Source: Pollenia angustigena (taxonomy: Eukaryota > Arthropoda > Insecta > Diptera > Polleniidae). Taken from it: 64,000 nucleotides of DNA. The position numbers and the translations under genes are program-made. Below the pieces are notes generated by a model. That model had not been told where the DNA came from, searched no databases, and was given only the letters and a program-made list of their open reading frames with translations. Below, in pieces: positions 46,704-57,079 of this stretch. Every line of letters begins with the position of its first letter. The stretch's first letter is position 1. The stretch covers positions 30,123,882-30,187,881 of the forward strand of contig OV884059.1 in assembly GCA_930367215.1 (NCBI GenBank). The letters run 5' to 3'.

Positions 46704-46893
46704 TTCAACATTTTACTGAAAGGTACTTATGAATTCGCGCATCTTTTAAGGGAGTCTGTATACCTGTTTCGTGTGCGTTTAAAATTTTTTCGAAACGTTC
46801 TAAAACATGACCACTCATAAATGTGGGTGCAATTTGTGTAAAAAAATCATGCAGGTAGCCAACGAAAAAAAACCCAAATAATTAAAAAAGTGC
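46704..46893 (-). pseudogene. Possible N-terminal coding part of the Transib-like transposase
   Basis: The minus strand is open for about 60 codons and reads FFTQIAPTFMSGHVLERFEK followed by ILNAHETG and DARIHKYLS. The composition is protein-like and it lies just upstream of the main ORF in the same direction. A splice donor-like AAAAAG|GTAAGT occurs at about 46903 (minus), and a TTTATAG acceptor-like site near 46688. I infer an upstream exon or frameshifted N-terminus; this is not proved by a motif. Confidence 0.4.
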
Positions 46894-47899
46894 ACTTACC
46901 TTTTTTCCTTTCAATTTTCCACGCACATTTATTACCGCTTATTACTTTGCTACCGCAATCATAAAAATCAAATAACCTTTTGTTTATTGCTTTTTTTTTT
47001 TTTTTTAATTCTGAGAATCATAAAAAAAGTCATAAATGTTTTTGCAAAGAATTTTGTGCATATCTCGATCAAATTTTTGAAGTGCATACCTTCACTTAAT
47101 TCTGAATAAAAGCGAAACGCGTTCATCGATTTTCATGATTTATGTCTCATTTTTTTCATAGGTTATGCGACTTTACGTGAAAGTAATAAAACTTGAAACT
47201 TTTTTTTACTGTTTTGGATTTTTTATGAATTAAAAATAAAAAATTTAAATTTTTTGGGCAAAAAATATTTTTTTTCTTCATACATTTATTTATAACTGCG
47301 AAACTGTTGCTTATGTAGCAAAATGTTATATAAACAGATGAAAGTAATTGTAATTCTTGATTTTTCTAAATTTTTTTCAGCAAAATCCGACTAGTGGTTC
47401 TTGAGTTATGTTAAACAAAAGAGCCTTATCAGAATTGAGTCCCGAATCAATCAGCTGGAAAATGTTGTACTGTGTAATGCAAAAACTTGAGAGGTGGCAC
47501 CTTGTGGCACTTGAAATTGATTAATAATGTTAAAACAGATATAAGACAATGTATTCGGTGTGATTTCAAACTGAGGAAAAGTAAAGAAAAAATTCCAGGT
47601 CCAAATGTTTGGAGAAAAATGGGATTTTTGTTATATGTCCATAAAAATACAAAAAAAAAAAAAAACTTAAGTCTCTGCAGATTTTTTTTTTTCAATTTTA
47701 GTATACTGAAATATACTACTTTAAATAGAAAAAAAAAGAAAAACGTTAGCTCACATAGTAAAATAATATTCGTATTTAAATTCTTAGGTTTAAATTAAGT
47801 TGGTTCGGTAAAACACACAAGTTCTGAGTTTGAGACGGATATAAAAAAAAACTGGCAGTCAGATCGGAGTAAATCTGTTTGATTTGATTGTACCATTTA

Positions 47900-48450
47900 G
47901 TCTAAAATTGCAACATATCACTGCATATTGCTTGAAGACTACGTTGACAATTTGACTTTTTTCCGCGAAATCCCCAGTGTGCGCCCCCCCACGGATCCTT
48001 ACACAACCCGCACATATCCGACAAGTCAGATACCATCCTCACCGCCATCCTGCGGCCGTTATAGTAACTACTTTTTCCCAACAGCGTATCCGAATCGGAC
48101 TTTATAAGCACTGGCCACAGCGCAAGCGATACCCGGCATTACCTTCGGTTCCCCAAGACCCGATTAGTTCCGCTTAGAACCCATTCCCTGATCCTTCCAA
48201 AATATAAGCCTATTGGAGGCCTGAACACCTCCTAACAGTCGGTATCCTCCATTTCCGTGCCCAGTCTTGCGAACTCATCAGCCTTCTCATTGCCTGGGAT
48301 GCTGCAGTGTCCCGGTACCCATTACAGCCCCACTCCCCTAATATTTCTCCTGGAGTTCACATAACAGCCCATCAAGTCTTTAAGAGCTGTTCACATATAT
48401 AGTGACCTCAAAGCCCCTAGCAATGTTGCTTCTTACCAATTCTAGTAATA
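47900..48450 (-). pseudogene. LOA/R1-like LINE, RNase H and C-terminus
   Basis: The minus strand encodes WVPGHCSIPGNEKADEFARL (about 48330-48270), the RNase H block with the conserved His and Asp, then PPIGLYFGRIREWV and, in 48111-47902, the C-terminal LSDMCGLCKDPW. The same blocks in the same order occur at 51900-52450 on the other strand. Stops and frameshifts are present. Confidence 0.8.
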
Positions 48451-48519
48451 TAGTTGTAGTTATATACAGATTCAGAGTCCGTCGTTTGTTGTAATAATCA
48501 TAAAAGTCATCCGAACTAC

Positions 48520-48690
48520 CTGCGGTGTTGAACAAGGCAGCGTTTCGCACCTACACTTTTTCTTTATTCTAATTGACTCTGTTGTGCGACAAACGAAGGT
48601 CAAAGCCCCCTTGGTGTTCGCTAAAATTAAAATGAGCTTATAAATTATATTGCTTATACGGATGATTTGTGTTTAATGGTTTCTCCGATA
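48520..48690 (+). pseudogene. LINE reverse transcriptase fragment
   Basis: The plus strand encodes RTTCGVEQGSVSHLHFFFIL followed by IDSVVR and, about 30 codons on, YTDDLCLMV. These correspond to the G.(R/K)QGC.LSP and YADD blocks; the catalytic box is YTDD here. The clade is uncertain (RTE-like). Confidence 0.6.
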
Positions 48691-48829
48691 TCATGAAAAA
48701 TTTTTTTTCGGCATCAGGATGTTGGAAGGCGGGGACGTACGGTCATGCAAGGATCTAACAAAAGCCATTTAGATTTCTGAAACATGATACCCCGAATAGA
48801 CTTTTAGAAAAAATTCAAGGTCATATTCT

Positions 48830-49840
48830 GTCAGGGCGGGAATGGAGTAGGGGTATACTGGCTAATGAATTTTGCACAAGAGTTTACACTGATGGCTCAA
48901 AGATAGCCAGCAGTGTTGGCACTGGGGATTTCTCAGAAGAGCAGAAAATAAATTTCTCTTTTCGTCTTCCAGATGAAGCAAGCGTATTTCAGGCTGAAAT
49001 ACTGGCGATAAGAGAGGCATTTATAACACTTCATGACAGGAATATTAGCGGCGGAATTGGCATTTTTGTCGATGGCGGCTCTGATGCTTCTTAGGTCATA
49101 TAAAACAACGTCATTTCTCGTTAACCACTTAAAAGAAGAACTATCCAGACTGGACAGCTTATCTGACATTACCTTAATTTGGGTTTCTGCGCATAGGGGC
49201 TATTACGGCAATTAACAGGCAGATGGGCTGGCCAAGACTAGAGCTGCTTTTGATATTTATAAGGGCGGTCCAGTCGCAACACCCCTGGGAACTATCAGAT
49301 GCGAAATCTTCAGACACTATCTCGATATGGCTAATGATAGATAAATGAAACTGGAGGGCTACAGGGCTGCCAAAGTAACGTGGCCCACCTACAACATGAG
49401 TTGCTCTGAGCGACTTCTTGAATTCCGAGGCAGGGAAATTTTGATATTGGTATTTGTACTTACTGGTCACTGGACGTTCGGTAACATGCTATAAGACTCG
49501 GTCTCCCTTTAAATGAATGTTGACACAGCTGCTGAGAACCTGGAACTGTGGGGATAGTATTTATTCACCTATTTGATTGCTTAGTGTCCCAGTAATTCAA
49601 CACGACGTGGATTATTTGGGAATTACTTTCTACAAGGACTCCTGAAAATATTGCGGGTAAAACTAAGCAATTTGAAGAAGTATCCCAATGCAACGGGCTG
49701 GCTCTAGCCATTTCGGTATTGCCCTGAAGCCACGCCTGATCTGGGGTTCCTACTCTTGACGAGTTGGGAGATGTCAAAACGGAATCACAATTGACTCCAC
49801 ATGCAGCACGCCTAATTTTTGGGCGTGCTACCACGTTAAA
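48830..49840 (+). pseudogene. R1/LOA-like LINE, RNase H domain and tail
   Basis: VYTDGSKIASSVGTGDFSEE (48885) starts an RNase H domain; RLPDEASVFQAEILAIREA holds the conserved Glu, IFVDGGSDA the third block, and ITLIWVSAHRGYYGN-stop-QADGLAK the His/Asp block. A frameshift near 49085 and several stops break it. The downstream part to 49840 is probably the C-terminus but has no clear zinc motif. Confidence 0.75.
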
Positions 49841-49844
49841 CAGC

Positions 49845-51030
49845 TAAACAAGCGTTATTTAAAAATTTTCTAAAAAAATTTAAAGGTATTTTTTGCATCT
49901 TTTTTAAAAATTCAAAAGAACTTAAATTAAAAGAAAAGCCTTTTACATTTTAGGCATATCTTTAAAATCATTTCCTTTGTGCCTATTTTGAGTTTTTTTT
50001 TTAATTTTAATTCTTTTTCATTTTAATTCCAGGAATGTCCTAAACACTTACCAAATTTCATTAAAAAGGCTTTTAACAGTCGACCACTGGTACATCCGTT
50101 CTCCAATTTCCTTTTGTATATGATTTAATTTCATAAACATGTACAGGGAGTTCTTTATTATTTCCTTGTTTTCTTGTTTTGTTCTTGTAGTTGTTGCTGT
50201 TGTGTAAAGGATTTTAGTTGACCTTCTGCAATGAGTAGCAATACTACACTCACATACACACACACGGAAACTGTCTCTGGTTATTTTGTGTTTATTTTTA
50301 TTGTGGATTATTCTCTATGAATTTCAACTACTTACACACATGTACAATCTACATCTGTGTATAAATAATACATGTAAACTAACACATCCACATTTATTCA
50401 TAAGTGAGCACTAAGTGTAATTTTCTTGTTTTGCTGTTGCTGTATTTGTAAATTTGGTTTTACTTGTGTAATTACTTAAGAAAATTATAAAGAGAAAACT
50501 TTTCAAAAAAAAAAAAAAAAAAAAAATAAAGGAACTATAAGCAAATAGAAAATTGGAAAATATCTAATAAAATGGACAACTAGAGTTTCTAAACCTACGT
50601 GTAAATATCTTTTGTAATTTACAACTACATACTTTAATAGTATGTTGTTGTTGTTAGTTTTTGGATTAGAAATAATATTGGTAACAAACAACAAAATTCT
50701 TGTATAATATTTAATAGACAAAATGAAAAAGGTACAAAATTTTAATTGAAGTAAAACACCAACAGGATTCAACTACTTAAGAGATCTTGTGACAATTCCA
50801 ATGTATTATTATTTAGGAATGAGTGGTTAGAAAAGCCTTTTAGTTGGGCATGTTTATTGTTAAGTTAATTGTGGTGATGGTATTGCATGAGGTTCTCTTA
50901 GTGCTGGGTGCCAAAATTAGTTTTATTTTTCTTTCTCGGTTGGGAAATGCGAAACAAATTTAAATAAAAGTGTTTTGGAAAAAAGTAGAACATTTGGGCG
51001 ATTCATGTAGAAAAAATTTGTCTTTGGCCC
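49845..51030. other. Non-coding AT-rich stretch
   Basis: Poly(A) of 22 at 50504-50525, a short (CA)n at 50255-50266 and TTG repeats near 50645. ORFs on the minus strand have no motif. It looks like intron or intergenic fly DNA. Confidence 0.5.
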
Positions 51031-51035
51031 ACTTA

Positions 51036-51152
51036 CGGCCAATTTCACCAAGTTCAGTTAAAACTAACTTTTGCTTTAACTTTCAGTTAACAATGTGTTT
51101 TGACAGCTATAACTGGTAGTTAATTATAACGGAACTTGGCGAAATTGGCCAT
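51036..51152. mobile_element. 117-bp MITE with TTA target duplication
   Basis: GGCCAATTTCACCAAGTTC and GAACTTGGCGAAATTGGCC are inverted at the ends; TTA flanks both sides (51033-51035, 51153-51155). AGTTAAAACTAACTTTTG / AACTTTCAGTTAAC words fill the middle. It is directly followed by the LOA-like fragment. Confidence 0.8.
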
Positions 51153-53094
51153 TAATCTTATTAGGCCTCGGAGGAACCTTCTGTCTAAGGCTCAGCGGTG
51201 TAGCTCGATCTGTATGACAGGGACCTCAGGCGGCCCTGGATGTTATTCTTCTTCGTCTGTCTATAGAGTAGTATGTGATGGAAATAGCAGTCAGGAGCAT
51301 TCTTAGACTGAGGGATGGGAAATTTCACGGAGGATCACTCAAGGACCTTGTGTGAACTCAGCGCTGGTGGTTATTACCTGGGTTCGCCTGGCTCTACAGA
51401 TTATGCATTTGCCAGAGGTAATATAGACATCTAGGGAGAGCTGGTCAGGTCAGAGCGGATTGTATAGGGCATTTGATATTTTCACTGATGGCTCGAAAAT
51501 GATGGGCACGGGTGCATGGCTCTACATTGAGAATCTGGACAACAGGAGGTCATACAGACTTCCTGAAGACTGCAGTGTATTTCAGGCGGATGTTCTGGGG
51601 TTCTAAGGGCCGTGAAAGTGGTAGGGAGCAACATTGCCAGGGGTTCGGAGGTCACAATATATGTGGATAGCCAGGCGGAGTGAGTATTGCCGTCTACGGA
51701 GAGCTGGTCAGGTCAGACCAGATTGTATAGGGGATTTGCTATTTTCACATTGTCTACATTGAGGATCTGGACATCAGGAGGTCATATAGATTACCTGACG
51801 CCTGCAGTATAATTCAAGAGGAGGTACTGGGGGTTCTTAGGGCCGTTGAATTGGTAGACAAGGTAGCAACATTGCCAGGGGCTCGGAGGTCACTATATAT
51901 GTGGACAGCCAGGCGGCTCTTAGGGCTTCGATGGGCTATTATTTGAACTTCAGGCTAGTGGATGATTGCAGGAGGGCTCTAAGAGTACTCTTAGGAAATT
52001 ATGTGGTGAGGCTGTACTGGGTACCGGGTCACTGCAACATCAGCGGCAACGAGATAGCTGATGAGTTGGCGAGACTGGGCTTGCAAATGAAGGATCCTGG
52101 CTTTTTACAGGCAGTCAGGCTTCCAATAAGCTGCTCTTTTAAAAGAATTAGGGAATGGGTTCTGAGTGGGACTTATCTGGTTTGGCGGAGCCGAACGGCC
52201 TGCCGGGTGTCGCGCACGCTGCGGCCTGTGCTTAGTAGGTCAAATTCGGTTGTGCTGCTGGGCAAGAGTAGGGCCAGCGTCAGGACCATGATAGGTATTA
52301 TCACGGGCCAATGAATAATATGTAGAATGGCGGTGAGAATGGGATCTGAATTGTCGGATATATGTTGGTTGAGTAAGGACCCAGAGGAGTTGGAGATAGT
52401 TGAGCACTTTCTGTGGATTCGTAAAATGAGTGACCTGGCTTAGCGTTAGGGGACAAGGCACATGTAGGGCATTTTTCTGTTTGGTTGGTTTGTTTTTGCT
52501 TGTGCTGTCCGATTTGTTATCTTTCACTACTTTCTCTTTTTCCCTGTGCTTTCAATCTGGTTCGATGTAATGCAAGCATGGACCATGTCATTGTTAAAAA
52601 GTGTTTGTAGTGAGACGACATGTCTTCGTTTTTTAAAGACATGCTTTCGTTTTTAGACAACTTCAAAACTAATCCTCTTGAGTATACCATGGAGTAGTTT
52701 TAAAACTACTCCTTAGTAGCACAAAGGGTGGTTATATGGTCCTGCCCTAGGACATCGTAATGTTAAATAGACCATGCTATGTCCATAAGCTTGGAGTACT
52801 TTTGGACTAGTCCTAGTCCCTTGTGGGCTACTCTTTACTAGGGATGAAACGATACGAGTAAATACAAGTACATATTCGATACTTTTATATAAGTACCAAG
52901 TATTTTTGTAATCGATACTTAGGAACCGACTACCAAGTAGTATCGGTAAAAAATACTTGGTATCGGTCAAAAGTAATCGTTTTACTTTGGTATTGAAATA
53001 AATCTTAATTTTTTGATTATTTTCCAAAGCTGGAGCACCAGTAACGGTATCAAGAAACCGTTTGACCAGTAAACACCTATAAACCACATATCGT

Positions 53095-53434
53095 CTAGGT
53101 CCATTTCCTCAATATCTGGCTATAGGAAGTTCGTTATCATGTCGCGATAGCAAACACCATTCACGGTAATTGCTTGTCCGACCTCATTTTCGAAGAAGTA
53201 CAGCCCGATAACACTGCCAGCCGCAGAACTAGGTGGGCGAGCATGCACATATGTTTTCCCATTACCTACAGACCCGGTTTGCTGAAATTCGCGCACAATT
53301 CTCCTGATTGTGAAAACATTTGGTCGGTTATATGCTGACCATGCGATGTGCACGAAATGCATTTTGATTGAATGCCCATTTTCGAAAAACAACAACAAAA
53401 ATCTTAACGCGCTGCTCAATTCTGTACCTCTCAA
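53095..53434 (-). pseudogene. Rosa-like mariner transposase fragment
   Basis: The minus strand encodes FFENGHSIKMHFVHIA, FTIRRIVREFQQTGSVGNGK, then joins directly to YFFENEVGQAITVNGVCYRD and ends at the DIEEMDLDDMWF block near 53095. The whole middle of the protein, including the first catalytic Asp, is deleted. The 5' flank to 53510 (AAAACTTGACGTTAAG) matches the flank of the copy at 28850-29408. Confidence 0.75.
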
Positions 53435-54266
53435 TGATAGAAGTTCTTAAATACTGAAACAAAGAAAGGTCAATTTAAGTTGCGCAAAAAACTTGACGTT
53501 AAGGTGATTCACAATTATCGTGGCTTATGGTTTAACCACCATTTATTTTATATTTATCAATTTAAAAATAAAATACATATTTACATTGAAAATAAATTCA
53601 TAGTAACACTGTTCATTTCTGAAATAAAAGGTAAATAAAAGGTTGTTATCCTGAACGTTCTATAAAATTTTGTTTCCTAAGATAAAAAAGATTTTTCGAA
53701 AGGAAATTGATACTTGGTGGTAAATTAAAGTGGTCTCAAACTTTACACTTTGTGTTTTGCACAAAAATTCTAATGGGTCGTAGTTAGGGGAGCCAGATTT
53801 TGAATTCGGAAAAACAGTACATTGGTTATGAAAAAACAGTACATTCAAGAAAAAAACAGTACATTTTTTTACGAAACCATAACTAAATATTTACAACTCT
53901 TGAACAAAAATAATATAAAGAAATAGACTTCAAACATCACCATCAAAGGAAAGATTTACATTTAATGGTATTTCATATAAAAAATCACACCATTTGCGTT
54001 TATAAAGCAAACACCACAAACGAAGCATTTGGCCATTGTATCATTTTCCAATGTATAATGTTTAAATATCTTAGTTTATATTTAACTTAAAAAACTTATT
54101 CATTGATTGGGTTAGTAGAATTTTCTTAAAACATATTGGTATTTGAAGCAATTTTCACCACACACATATTGTGGAACTATCGCATAAATTTCAGAAAATA
54201 TTTGTTTCTTTCTTTAATTTAAACGGTAGTCATATGTCTTAAAATAATAACACGAAAATATATGCT

Positions 54267-54399
54267 GGTTCACACACATCAAGTTTGACTCTTCAAGTCT
54301 TGAGTTTTTAGGAGAGAGGGGAAAAGAAATGGCATTCTCTTTTCCCTTCTCTCCTAAAAGCTCAAGACTTGACAAGTCAAACTTGACGTGTGAGAACCG
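54267..54399. mobile_element. Palindromic MITE, GGTTCACAC ends
   Basis: GGTTCACACACATCAAGTTTGA-like left arm pairs with the right arm through TCAAACTTGACGTGTGAGAACC; GAGAGAGGGGAAAAG pairs with CTTTTCCCTTCTCTC at the centre. The whole 133 bp is one hairpin. A relative with the same architecture is at 62238-62379. Confidence 0.8.
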
Positions 54400-54560
54400 G
54401 CACTATATGAAGGATGTGAGCAACTCCTTATTTAATCTGTGTATTTTTGACAAAACAATAGACGCAGTACAAAAATTCTAATTATTTTACAACTTTTTTG
54501 TTTGCAAAACAACAATTTCTTTAAACTAAATATTGTAAAATAGAGTGTGCAACAAAATTA

Positions 54561-55440
54561 GGGTCATCGCCACCAGCCTCAACACTTGCACCGCGAAATG
54601 AAAGTAGACTACTAGTAGAGCAAATCTGCCAAAAGGTTTTGCAAAATTAGCTCGGGCTCCCGAAATATGGGCCCCTAAAGTTTTTTAATTTTTTGAAAAG
54701 GCGTTTGGTATAAGTCAAAATAAATATACTAAATGTACTTCTGAACTAAAAAATAATTTTAGATGTCTTCAGTAGAATCGTATTGCGATTCTTTTCTTAG
54801 AATTTATTAACCCTCTAACTCTCATGTTAAGGGGTAATTTTTGCCCTTTTTCCCAACTCTTAAAAAAAAAGGATGCTAAAACGGCACTTATAAGAGTTAA
54901 AATGCTCTTCGAATATTTTCTGCATCAAATTTCACTAGGTTCCTTCTAAGACCAAAAATTATCCAATGCAAGTAAAACGGGTTTTCGAAATTCCGGGCCT
55001 TGATTTTTTTTAATTTTTCGAAAACCCGTTTTACATACATTGCACGCTTTTTTGGTCTTGGAAGACCGCTAGTGAAATTTGATGCAGAAAATATTCACAG
55101 AATATTTTAACCCTCTAACGTACCGTTTTAGTGTAGAAGTTAAAAAAATTACCCCTTAAAATGAGTGTTAGAGGGTTAATATATTCTATGAAAAGAACTG
55201 CCATACAATTCTACTGAAGACATCTGAAATAGTCTTTTAAGTCAGAAGTACATTTAGTATAATTTTTGACTTGTACCAAACGCCCTTTCAATAAATTCAA
55301 AAATTTCAATGCCCGAAATTTCGAGAATTCTTTTAACCCTAATAAGTGCCGTCTTGTATACTTTTGTTTAAGAGTTGGGAAAAAGGGCAAAATTTACCCC
55401 TCAAAATGAGAGTTAGAGAGTAAATAAATTCTAAGATAAG
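54561..55440. repeat. Fold-back repeat with AGGGTCATCGCCACCAGCCT end
   Basis: The left edge is AGGGTCATCGCCACCAGCCT..CGCGAAATGAAAGTAGAC. Two large arms, about 54690-54985 and 54990-55330, are imperfect inverted copies (AAAACGGGTTTTCGAAATTC / TTCGAAAACCCGTTTTAC at the centre, TTAACCCTCTAAC / GTTAGAGGGTTAA and TGTCTTCAGTAGAA / TTCTACTGAAGACA outward). A related copy is at 62395-63107, whose right edge is the inverse of this left edge. Confidence 0.75.
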
Positions 55441-55673
55441 GATATTATGACAATATGGCTTGTTAGCATACCGTTAAAAATTCCCAAATGTGTTTTTCTT
55501 AATATCTTTGTTTTTTGGACACTAAACTTAAAAATCAGTACAGAAAACAGTACAAAGTGTAAAAAACAGTACATTTGCGTACTGTTTTGGGTGTTGTGCA
55601 TAAAACAGTACAATTGACAAAAATCAGTACATGTACTGCTAAAAACAGTACGTCTGGCAACCCTAGTCGTAGT

Positions 55674-56770
55674 TAGGGTTGCCAGACGACCAGGTATGGC
55701 CTGGATTAACCGTTTGTCCAGTTAAAAAGCTTTATTTAATTTTGAAAAAAAAACCTTTTTTATTTATTTTTATTATTGTTTAGAACAAAATCATATACTA
55801 AGAAAAAATTGTTAGGAAACACTTTCTATTTTGTCGAAAAACATTCCAATTAATGAGATAGAGATCGAGTTTTTCAAAAATGCGATAAAAATAACGTACA
55901 AACTTATATAAATTGATCTCGTTTGTTAGTCATACTTTTTTGTGCATTCTTTTTGTGCATGCACTTGAGGTATTTCTGATAATCTTTATTCACAAGAATC
56001 CATTCATATGACCAAATAAAGGCTACTATTTTTAAAATACATTTTTGCTTACAACTAAAGTAATAGAGTTATTAAATTCTTCAAATAACAATACAAAAAA
56101 AAAAAATTCGAATTCGAGTGAAATCAAAATCGAACAAACTTTAAAAACGATCCAGTGTTCAAAGTTCATTAAATAATTTTGTTTTATATACTTCATACTA
56201 TGAGTACATCTTATCTTTATTAGAACTTACCTCAAAATAAAAAACGACGGTAATTAAAACAAAAATTTAACTGTAAATCTGTATTGATTTCAATTTCACT
56301 CGATTCGTAACATGGCTGTTTATTTATGTACTTTTTTATTTGATTTAATTTAATATATACCAAGTTGAATTTATATAAACGGTGGCAGCAATACTACAAC
56401 AAAACAAAAACCACGGAACAGCTGATGTTAACGTCTCGAAATGTCAACTATTTATAAATAATATACATGTTATTAAACCAAAACAAATTGGTTCGAACAG
56501 TCAAAGTCAGCAAACTTTTCGCTGCCACTTGTAGCAAATTCGCCCTGATTATAATTTTGTAATATGATATAAGACTGAATTTACGTTACGTTTCTTTGCT
56601 CTTTAAAATTTTTTTTTTTTTATTGCAAAATAAAATCTGAAGTAAAATTTAAAATATTTAAAATATTCTTATAGTTAAGTACTTTTTCAAATTTTCCAGT
56701 AATTTTTTTTTAAATCCAGGTGAATTTTTCTATTGTCCAGTTATTTGACTTTTGATATCTGGCAACACTA
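55674..56770. mobile_element. hAT element B, sharing target octamer with element A
   Basis: TAGGGTTGCCAGACGACCAG at the left and TATCTGGCAACACTA at the right are the ends; GTCGTAGT stands at 55666-55673 and 56771-56778. TTGTCCAGT/GTCCAGTTA words lie near both ends. It is non-coding, 1097 bp. It must have inserted into one of the two duplications made by element A, or A into its own. Confidence 0.88.
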
Positions 56771-57079
56771 GTCGTAGTTCTTATTGTATTGTATAGCACT
56801 AAAACACTAATGATACAAACCGATTCAAGTACCGATACAAGTAACTAAGTATCGATACTTTTTTTTCGATACTAACTAGGTATCGATACTTTACGAGCGA
56901 TATCACATCGAGTAAAAGTATCGATACCTTAGAGGTATCGTTTCATCCCTACTCTTTACACACGTGTATGGACTGGTCCTTTTATTTGCAGGGTAACTAA
57001 AGAGTCACATCGGACCATTTTGGTATCAGGTGTAAGGCTTACTTCGGTCCAGCCTTTCTAACCTAACCTACTAGGTCAT

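Larger units (their letters stand above)
53785..55665. mobile_element. hAT element A, 8-bp duplication GTCGTAGT
   Basis: It begins TAGGGGAGCCAGA and ends TCTGGCAACCCTA, flanked by GTCGTAGT (53777-53784 and 55666-55673). AACAGTACAT repeats crowd both subterminal regions (four at the left, six at the right). No transposase. It carries a palindromic MITE and a fold-back repeat. Element B begins directly after its right duplication. Confidence 0.88.
52839..56951. mobile_element. hAT element, 4.1 kb, TAGGGATGAAACGATAC ends
   Basis: TAGGGATGAAACGATAC at the left and GTATCGTTTCATCCCTA at the right are perfect inverted repeats and CTCTTTAC stands on both sides (52831-52838, 56952-56959). Subterminal DNA is crowded with GTATCGATAC-type words. 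Most of its length is later insertions: a mariner relic (53095), hAT A (53785) and hAT B (55674). No transposase remains. Confidence 0.92.
51156..57075 (+). mobile_element. LOA/R1-like LINE 3' half, split by a 4.1-kb hAT
   Basis: CSSICMTGTSGG near 51205 and ILRLRDGKFHGGSL near 51297 are pol C-terminal half. IFTDGSKMMGTGAWLYIEN (51479) opens an RNase H domain; this block is repeated in tandem (about 51440-51690 and 51700-51920). The second unit continues in frame 51901-52314: VDSQAALRAS, LYWVPGHCNISGNEIADELA, IREWVLSG, and then a C-terminal part (VEHFLW near 52402). The 3' untranslated region is cut at 52838 by a hAT and continues at 56960 to end in CCTAACCTAACCTAC near 57055-57070. Many frameshifts; 5' part missing. 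Confidence 0.75.

Noticed and set aside
49565..49834. Minus ORF of 89 codons
   Set aside because: The plus strand here is the decayed tail of an RNase H-bearing LINE, so the minus frame is a shadow.
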